64,000 nucleotides of DNA from Undaria pinnatifida (taxonomy: Eukaryota; Sar; Phaeophyceae; Laminariales; Alariaceae): assembly GCA_012845835.1 (NCBI GenBank), contig JABAKD010000027.1, positions 10,500,790-10,564,789 on the forward strand, in the 5' to 3' direction. The position numbers were made by a program, and so were the translations under genes. Shown here piece by piece: positions 57,012 to 64,000 of this stretch; positions within the stretch are counted from its first letter, which is position 1, and each line of letters opens with the position of its first letter. Below the pieces are notes generated by a model that saw only the letters and a program-made list of their open reading frames with translations, ran no database searches and was not told the origin of the DNA.

Positions 57012-57370
57012 GCTCTGAAGGGATCCGAAGTATGAAAGCGCGCATTCTGCATGCGCGTGCTACATGACGTGGCGCCCATGGTTGAGATTCGGTCGGAAAT
57101 TCCAAGGCTGTGGGCGTGAAGAGCCTCGGACGAACCCGGTCCGCATGGTATGTTTTCCGCCAGAAAGCGGTATGGGTCACGTCAGAAAACGGTGACGGCC
57201 GAGCTGAAAAGCCGCGGTATCAAGAACCGCAAAGAATTGGTGTCAAAAACGGGTACGAGGCTGAGTTGACCACTCAGCGTCGCGGATCGGGGTAAAAAAT
57301 CTAGGTGTATTCTGCTGTAACGCACGGTGGCGCGGAATGGTTGCGGTATACCGCTTTCTGTAGTCTGCCT
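57012..57370 (-). repeat. R4 dispersed repeat, copy 3
   Basis: The copy runs from GCTCTGAAGGGATCCGAAG to CTGTAGTCTGCC, in the same orientation as copy 2. Confidence 0.75.
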
Positions 57371-57379
57371 ATAAAAAAA

Positions 57380-58240
57380 ACATCAACCCCCCCCCCCCCC
57401 CCCCCCCCGGAAAATATCCGCAATCGTCTTTGATTTATCCCCGGGGAGGGGATTTTTATTTTGAATGCACACCCCCCGGGGGGGGAAAACCAGAAAGAGG
57501 GAGTTTTTTTTTTCTTCAACATTACTCCGAGGGAACATCTACCCGAGGAGGAGCAAAGAATAAACAACACACACCACACACATGAAACATGGACACGATT
57601 TACGGGCAGCAGTTCAGCAAGTAGATGAAGGAGGAAGAGGAGAAGGAGGACGAGGAGGAGGAGGAGGAGGAGAGCACGTGGGGATGCTTTCTAAAGTTGA
57701 ATTTATGTGTCGGGCAATACGGGGGGGTTCGTTATTTGTCTTCGTGTTTTTTAACTCCCTGGGCGTAGTGTTGTGCAGACTGGTACCAAAGGAACTTATT
57801 ATATTTTATAATTCAAACACTAACGAGGACATTCCGGGTTTTGGATGTTACTTGATGCAAACGGCTCACTGCGACATCACGAACTCAACACACTTCTTCT
57901 GCCATTCCTCGCCTCGTGAACACAAAGTCGCGCACTCGCTGCCGAAAGTAGCCGACGTACTCCATCCCAGATACCGGTACTGTAAATACTCTTCCGTACC
58001 GCAATCAACAGTGTGAAATGCGGGAAAGATACATTCTACCCCCGGGGAGATCTCCGGCAAAAATACCTACTCCGGGGTTAAATCCAGGAAGAAGGGGGGA
58101 TCTTTTTTTTTTTGCGAAAAAAACGATTCCCCCGGGGGTAAATCAGAGAAATCATGCTTCCAGGCCGAAAATGTGGTGGTGGGGGGGGGGGATAAATCCG
58201 AAATCCGGGTGTAAATCTGAGACGATTACGGATATGTCGG
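57380..58240. repeat. Inverted C/G-rich repeat pair around an open interval
   Basis: A run of about 20 C (57388-57408) is followed by GGAAAATATCCGCAATCGTCTTTGATTTATCCCC. Near-complementary text, GGTGTAAATCTGAGACGATTACGGATATGTCGGG, lies at about 58208-58240. The motif CCCGGGGNTAAATC occurs about five times near the two ends. The interval between them holds a 144-codon open frame (57582-58016) with no recognised domain. This may be a small transposon, but no target duplication could be defined. Confidence 0.45.
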
Positions 58241-58244
58241 GAAA

Positions 58245-58622
58245 ATATATAATGAAAATAAAAATACACTTCAGCGGTCAGATCGAATATCAAGATTTCG
58301 TCGAAACTCGTCTTTGCAAGCTGTGTGTGTGTGATGTTCCGATTGCGTGTGTTACTGGGTGTTTGTCCTCGTTAAGGATACAGGTCGGCGACTCCCCTTG
58401 ACACCATGTACAGTGTAGCTTGTACCAGGGTCAACAGCGTGACGTTAATCAATCTGTGCGCGGAAACTATAAAAAAAAAACTTTCTTGAGGTGGACAAAA
58501 TCTGACGGCAGTGGAAGGAATGCATCAGTTTATCAAGTATATCCTGCAAGTCGTATAACCGGTGAGGGGGGGCGGAGTTTTCGAGAGGGGAGGGGGGTTT
58601 AAAAGGAAGGGCGGGGTCAATT
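58245..58622 (+). repeat. R1 repeat, cut by R3
   Basis: A full R1 unit runs from AAATACACTTCAGCGGTCAGA to CGTATAACCGGTGAGGGG. A G-rich spacer and the start of a tail module (CAATTTGTGC) follow, where R3 sequence takes over. R3 therefore appears to have joined after R1. Confidence 0.8.
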
Positions 58623-58624
58623 TG

Positions 58625-58860
58625 TGCATGGCCGTAGTCGTATGACCATAGACCCTAGCATTCCTACTATGCCGGGACGGAGCACGTCGGGTTTTCACCA
58701 ACCAGGCAGACATTGTTTGCACCAAGCGCGAAGCGTCTTGAGGTGTTCGGCGAGTCGCATGAAGGGAGAACTGCATTCTCTCAAGAACCGCTCGTACGAC
58801 GGACTTCGGCACATTTTGTGCTTACTTTCTTGCTTACGGATGACAGCGCCAATGAGTTAC
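58625..58860 (+). repeat. R3 repeat, copy 3
   Basis: This is the reverse form of the blocks at 13795-13985 and 30650-30832. The plus-strand frame 58624-58950 reads HGRSRMTIDPSIPTM, SGFHQPGRHCL, RCSASRMKGELHSLKNRS and GLRHI without interruption, as does the minus-strand frame at 30875-30576. Confidence 0.75.
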
Positions 58861-59777
58861 TTTGTTTTTTGGTGTGTCCACTCCAGAGACAGCAATAGGT
58901 ATTATTACGTAACTGCCTCGTGGGTGCCTTACCATATTCACGCTACGTGATGCGATCATTTCCCTTGTGTGGAGTCAGGGTTCTCCACCCCGCGACCATA
59001 TGATCTAACTCGATAACCATCATGGTGGCCGCAAAAAGAAAAAAAAGAAAACGGTACCCTGGGTGTCTAGCTGGGGGGGGGGGGGGGGGCTACAGTTTTA
59101 GGTTGCACAAATGTATAGGAGCTTACTGTACGCGTAGTGCTAGGTCTAGGTGATGGTGGGGGTGGCCGGGAAGGAGGAGGCGGAGGAAACTTGAAGGCGA
59201 TACTAAAAAAAGAAGTATCAGAGTACATATCGCAAAATAAAACGCAAAAAATGCAAAAAACAATTTTTCGGAACTCAAACAAGCATGAATGATACTGTGA
59301 TACAATGTGAAGGGCTCCAAACCCAACGATTTCTCGTAATATGGTTGCAAGGGCTCTCCTCCGCGGGCGCCTGAACAAAACTAAAAGGGAAAGGGGCAGA
59401 AACAAGAGACCCATGATTTGGTGCAGCTAGCGATTTGATAATGCCAAGAGTTCCTTGTGCAGAGCTGATTGCCCTGTGCTGTGCTGTGTGCTTGTTGGCG
59501 ATGTCACGTTCTGATCGGCAGTACGCGTGTTGTCCAAAAAAAATAAAACAACTCAGGAGGACCGAGAGAGGATAATCGAATGGAGGAAGCAAAAAGACGA
59601 CCTTGTACTACAGTATGTTATTGTACATACCGGCAACTGATACCGGTTCTTCGCGTGATACCTGGTACTGACTGTACGTTCGAGAATGCACAGCGCAGGA
59701 CGGCACATCACCACACCGTAGGGCTAGGCACGGTACCACACGGCACCGCACGGTGCTGCGCTTCGCTGCTGAGCTGT
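58861..59777. other. No gene recognised; G-run
   Basis: A run of about 18 G lies near 59072-59089. Nothing else is recognised. Confidence 0.45.
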
Positions 59778-59901
59778 AGCTGGGCTGGGCTGAGCTCAGC
59801 TGGGGTAGTAATTCCGGTACCTGGTAGGTACCAGGTACTAGCTGGGCTGGGCTGAGCTCAGCTGGGGTAGTAGTTCCGGTACCTGGTACCTACCAGGTAC
59901 G
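59778..59901 (+). repeat. 62-bp tandem duplication rich in GGTACC palindromes
   Basis: Units 59778-59839 and 59840-59901 start AGCTGGGCTGGGCTGAGCTC and end with GGTACCTGGTA...TACCAGGTAC. They differ at only a few bases. The ends can fold on themselves. Confidence 0.85.
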
Positions 59902-60587
59902 ATACTTCGAACGACACCTGGCATATACAAAAACAGAGAAAGTACAGCAAAGCACGCATTACGGCACGGATCGGCACAACACCGCCCAGCACCGCACCGC
60001 ACGGCAGGGTAGGGCAAGGCACCGTACGACGCTACGCTGCCGACCTAGCGCTGCCGTGGGCTGCTAACCTGAGCTGAGCTGATGAGCCAAGCTGAGCTGA
60101 GCTGGGACATGGTATAATGATACTTGTGCGAATAACTAAATATACGAAGCAATAAACTAAAGAAATGTGAACTGTTCTGCAAGTAATGGCAGGAGGCGGT
60201 GTTCAAGTGGGAGGCCTTGAGAGACCAGGGATGTACCAACAGAGTCCGCGATAAGCACGCCTTCGGACGGGTATGACAGCAGCGTACAGCGCAGCACACC
60301 AGCATCAGCAAGCAAATATGACGTGCCGCCGCAGCCGCTGCCGCATGTATCGTATCTTGACATGGCGACGTGCGCCTTGGCCATGATGTTCTATGCTGTG
60401 CCTGTCATGGAGCTCAGGTTGCTCCATTGGACTACTGCTGTAGTGCCCTCAATCACTACAATCAACGATGTACGGCGGTGCTTGGTCACTCTGACAACCC
60501 GCCCGAGGTTGTTACTGTTTTCTGCTTGTATTGACAACATCGGCAAGTCTTCAGGGTAGCGCGAGTTGGTCCACGTAGAGCTATATA
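59902..60587. other. No gene recognised
   Basis: Repeated GCACCGCAC and GAGCTGAGCTGAGC words occur near 59990-60100. No gene is supported. Confidence 0.4.
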
Positions 60588-61045
60588 TTAAAAAAATAAA
60601 AATACACTCCAGCTGTGAGATCGAAGATTTTGTCGAAACTCATCTTTGCAAGCTGTGTGTAATACTCCGATCGCGCGCATTACGGGTTGCGTGTCCTCCA
60701 GGTCGGCGACTGCCCTTGGAACTACAATGTAGCTATCAAGGTCAACAGGGTGATGTTAGTCAGTCTGTGCGCGGACACTATAAAACCCGATTTTGAGGGG
60801 GACAAAATCTGACAGCTGTGGAAGGAAATGCATCAGTTGTTCAAGTGAATCATGTAAGTCGTATAACCGGTGAGGGGAGGGCGGAGTTTTTGAAGGCCGT
60901 GGGGGCATCGGTTTGAACAAGAGGGAGCGGGGGGAGGGGGGAGGGGGCAACGGGCGGGGCAACTCAATCCGTGTGTGGAAACTCTAAGGGATAAATCTCA
61001 CGGTTTTGGAAGGAATGCACCATTTATCATGTATATCCTGTAAGT
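60588..61045 (+). repeat. R1 repeat with two tail modules
   Basis: A full copy runs from AAATACACTCCAGCTGTGAGA to CCGGTGAGGGG. A G-rich spacer (about 60900-60960) and a complete second tail (CCGTGTGTGGAAACTC...TTTATCATGTATATCCTGTAAG) follow. Confidence 0.85.
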
Positions 61046-62401
61046 TGTACATACAGTCTAGCGGCAACGGTACTAGTAGTAGTAGCATCAGCAGTAGCAA
61101 TAGCAGTAGCAGCAGTCCAGCAGAATATTCAGCCTGGTGGTGTTGGTGTATATCAACCAGAAGCTAGCATCACTTTCTTATTGGGCACTGGCGGGCCTGT
61201 GCTGTACAACAACAGTACAAGGTAGCAACTACACTCGACCTCGCAATGTACTGACTGGCTGACTTCTGTTGTGCCAGTACGACAACAGGTACTATGTACC
61301 CGGTATTATTACTTGTGGTTGTACTGACAGTGTGGTGTTGATGGCGACGATCGTGCGTATCCCATATTTGCAGCGTCTACGCGGGTCATATGCTGGCGAC
61401 GTCGCGACGGCGTTACCTGTAGTACTAGACTAACGTTCTCTTGTTCTATTATAGGCGGTTCTACCCCGTGCGTGTCACTTCTACGAGTATAAGTTAATTT
61501 GTCGCAAGTTAATCCCAGGTATCCTGCACTAGTCTATACCCGTAACAGTTTGCTCCTACTACTCTGTACCTGGTACTGCTGTACTGCTGCTGTACAAGTC
61601 AGCCAAAATAGTCAGTCACAAGCAGCGTCACGAGGTCAAGTATACTTGCCAAACCCTACGACGTATGATATGATATATTACCCTTTTCATAACAGTCAGT
61701 ACTCTCACAGGCACTGCTGCTGCTGTACCTACACATACGAAGGAATACGCGGCAGTCTAACCCGCCTGACTTACAGCACAGCAGTGCAGCAGGTACTGTC
61801 AGGTACCCTAGGTCCGCCAAATATCGCCTCGCGCCAGACGCGCATTTGTTTTATCTATTTCAGGGAACAACAAACGGACAAGCCCTCGTCCTGCCTCCTG
61901 TTATACCCCTGTCCTTTCTACTCCTGCTTCACCTCAAAGCCTTGACCTTCATGACTTCGGGCAGAGGACACCCTGCATCCGGTACACTCTCCAGCCCAAG
62001 TCGCAGCAAAGGATGTTCCCCCCCTCCTTCATCTCCTGGCTCCGCCATTTCTGCCTGCCCTTCCACGATGCAAGGTACGGACGTACGCCCGCGTGGTACC
62101 TCGTACAGCAGCGTTCCTGCGCTGGGGGGAATGTTGTATCTCCAGACTCCAATATACGCTATCTCTGGCTGTATCGATGTCGGAACAGCGTGCGCTAGTA
62201 CCTTGGTACCCGTGTACCCCCGTGATACAGAGAGTATTATGATGTACTGCGCACCGCTGTAGTACAAGTAGTACGTCACACGCGCAGAAGGATTTTCACC
62301 AGCGCTGCTGCTGCAGTATAAAATTGCTGGGAAGTTAGCAGCTCCCCTTTCAATGCGTGGGCGCGCGCAATGCCCGATTTTTTTTTCGCTCGCTGTGCGC
62401 T
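61046..62401. other. No gene recognised; AGT/AGC-rich runs
   Basis: AGTAGTAGTAGCATCAGCAG-type runs lie at 61070-61120. 61940-62074 is flanked by good splice-like sites and is open, but I could not connect it to a gene. Confidence 0.4.
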
Positions 62402-63452
62402 ATGGCCACCGCCTGCTACTTTAGTGCTGTTTTTCCTTGCAAGGAGGTACACCTCAGATGATTCAGAGGCAACGGGGGAGGTAGGTTACGGCAGCGAGAA
62501 GCAGCCTTGAAACCTTGATACGTCGTTGATTTTTATTGTCTTGCAAAGAGATGGACAAGACCTGACAGTCTCGCGCAATTTCTTTCGGCGAGTTTGAATA
62601 CAAAGAAAATTGAGAAAATCGAGAAAGGTTTCCTTGACCACGGGCATTTTGCACAGAAATTTTCCTTCCCCCCTAGTTTTTTCGTGCTCTCTTTTGCTGT
62701 CTCTCTCGCTCAATGTGCGCGTGTGTTCTTCCGGCTGATCCCCCGCCGTACCCCCCCCTTCCACAACCATCACTAAGGTCGTGTTTCTGCCCGCTGTGCA
62801 CGTGCTCGTCCCGCTCGCTGCACTGCTTGCGTGGGCCTACATCAACAGCCAGAGCGCTACAGCCAAACACGGGAGGATCATGTCTGTGAGTCGTCTATGA
62901 GATTGATGGCCGTGTGGCGTTTTGGATGAGCTTTTTGGGCTTGTGTTCCCACATGTCAGATGGATGAAGATAATAGAACCTTTTTTATCTAGCGAATAGT
63001 ATACGACGTGGATGCGTGACAGCTACGGCTGTGTCATCTCAATCTCCAAGCAACACAGCAGTAACAGCATCGCCGGCAGCAGCATAGAGCGGGCGAATCT
63101 CGCATGGACCACCAGGCACCTCCTCCTCCTTGTCTTTTATCTAGGCCCACGGCCGTCGTCGCCACGTGTTTGCCTTCCGCGACCCATGGCTTATCAATGC
63201 GGCCGCCGAGGCTGCTGCGGTTTAATTTCGCTCATGCTAATTCCCAATACCAGATACAACAGTGCTGGCCATTGCATCTGTAAAATACTTCGAAGTTATC
63301 ATCCTCCAAACTCAGCCGCGATCGCTGCCTAGTGTTCAGTTGACGTGTTGGCTTATGCCCACCCCTCACCCCACCGTTGTATCCCCCTCCCGTGGTTCAT
63401 TTAGGGTGCCACCATGAACGCCGAGGCCGCGGCCAAGTTCAAGCTGTTCGAG
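62402..63452 (+). CDS. Probable membrane protein, partial gene (2-3 exons)
   Basis: Two exons are well supported by splice sites and phase. 62778-62885 has a pyrimidine-rich acceptor, donor GTGAGT and 36 codons. 63405-63452 has acceptor TTTAG, donor GTGAGC and 16 codons. Both start and end in phase 0. The first reads VVFLPAVHVLVPLAALLAWA, one likely transmembrane helix, then a polar basic segment; the second reads GATMNAEAAAKFKLFE. A possible first exon, 62402-62446 (MATACYFSAVFPCKE, donor GTACAC), also ends in phase 0 but is weaker. The gene would continue beyond the window. I do not recognise the family. A membrane helix followed by an AxKFKLFE helix start could suit a proton-pumping pyrophosphatase N-terminus, but this is only a guess. 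Confidence 0.5.
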
Positions 63453-64000
63453 GTGAGCTGAGAGGGAAAGCGCGGACAACGTTTGTTACAGGGCTTCCGC
63501 ATGCGTACGTTTTGGTGTGCGCACGATGTGATATGAAGCTCGATGCCCCGCTCCGCTATAAACCGTACCTGGTTCAGAAGCTGTGTGTCCTTTGCTACTA
63601 CGTACTGCTGTGTAATAGCAGCAGCAGGCAGACGTAAGACAGCAGTACTACTGCTGCTGTTAGGCGTTTGCTGGGCTCGATGTCTCGTCTGGCTCATATT
63701 AATACTATTATCCTACGTACTGCAGCAGTAGTGTACCAATTGCTTGATTTTTCGCGATAAATAATAAATCCGTCCAGGAGGCGCGTTGTAATTGTCACCA
63801 CATGATCGTGCACGCTGTGAAACGTATACCTGGTACACAGCAGTACTTGTTAGTTGGTGGTCTGGTCTGATTGTACTGCTGCAGCCCAGCATTTGTTCTG
63901 TCTGTAGCATAGTTTCACTCACGGAGGGAGATACCCCACCTTCCAAGTGTACTGTGGTCCGGTGTACGGACGCCGTCTCGAGCAGCGTCAGCACTTTTCC
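63453..64000. other. Presumed intron to window end
   Basis: The donor at 63453 has no matching acceptor that I can identify before 64000. TATACCTGGTACACAGC near 63826 is another copy of the palindromic word seen across the window. Confidence 0.35.

Noticed and set aside
58625-58700. 5S rRNA similarity (GTATGACCATAG)
   Set aside because: Only the first dozen bases resemble 5S rRNA. The rest does not, and the block is the R3 repeat.
61940-62074. Possible exon with good acceptor and donor
   Set aside because: Its phase does not connect to the exon at 62778, all but one frame are open on both strands, and the text is not recognisable.

Overview
The window is eukaryotic nuclear DNA that is almost entirely mobile-element and satellite sequence, with one clearly recognisable host gene and one probable partial gene. 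The kinase gene is split by GT-AG introns of about 0.2-1.5 kb. The repeat landscape combines a Ty3-type polyprotein with a GPY/F and chromodomain-like tail, a tyrosine-recombinase (DIRS-like) retrotransposon, tRNA-derived SINEs and long poly-C/poly-G tracts. This fits a repeat-rich stramenopile, and a brown alga is my best guess. That assignment is inference from style, not from a marker gene.

Region 1 (1-19.1 kb) holds no recognised host gene. It is a patchwork of short dispersed repeats. R1 is a modular repeat of about 300 bp with around 20 full or broken copies in the window. R4 (about 365 bp) has three copies. There is a tRNA-derived SINE family with poly-A tails, an LTR-bearing miniature element (TRIM) at 1.2 kb, a truncated LINE tail, R3 copies, and several purine/pyrimidine strand-biased tracts.

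Region 2 (19.2-27.1 kb, minus strand) is one nearly complete but frame-shifted DIRS-like retrotransposon. It has gag, reverse transcriptase, RNase H and tyrosine recombinase in order. Its termini have the split-direct-repeat layout A1-ORFs-B1-A2-B2, with an unusual roughly 0.7 kb dimeric tandem array between A2 and B2.

Region 3 (27.1-44.8 kb) holds a second TRIM copy, a short hAT-like element with a BED-like zinc-finger ORF and a near-perfect 8-bp target duplication, and a LINE fragment split by a gag-less Ty3-type element. An AT-rich satellite island (37.2-41.3 kb) is built from related arrays. A decayed Ty1/copia pol and another tRNA-headed SINE follow. From 44.8 to 48.9 kb I recognise nothing.

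Region 4 (48.9-55.6 kb, minus strand) is a choline/ethanolamine kinase gene. Eight exons keep reading phase across every junction and give about 358 residues; only the N-terminal exon is missing. Its last intron carries a long GGTG/GGAT-type array.

Region 5 (55.6-64 kb) returns to R1, R3 and R4 repeats plus an inverted C/G-rich repeat pair. At the right edge (62.4-63.45 kb, plus strand) are two or three phase-compatible exons of a probable membrane protein that continues beyond the window.
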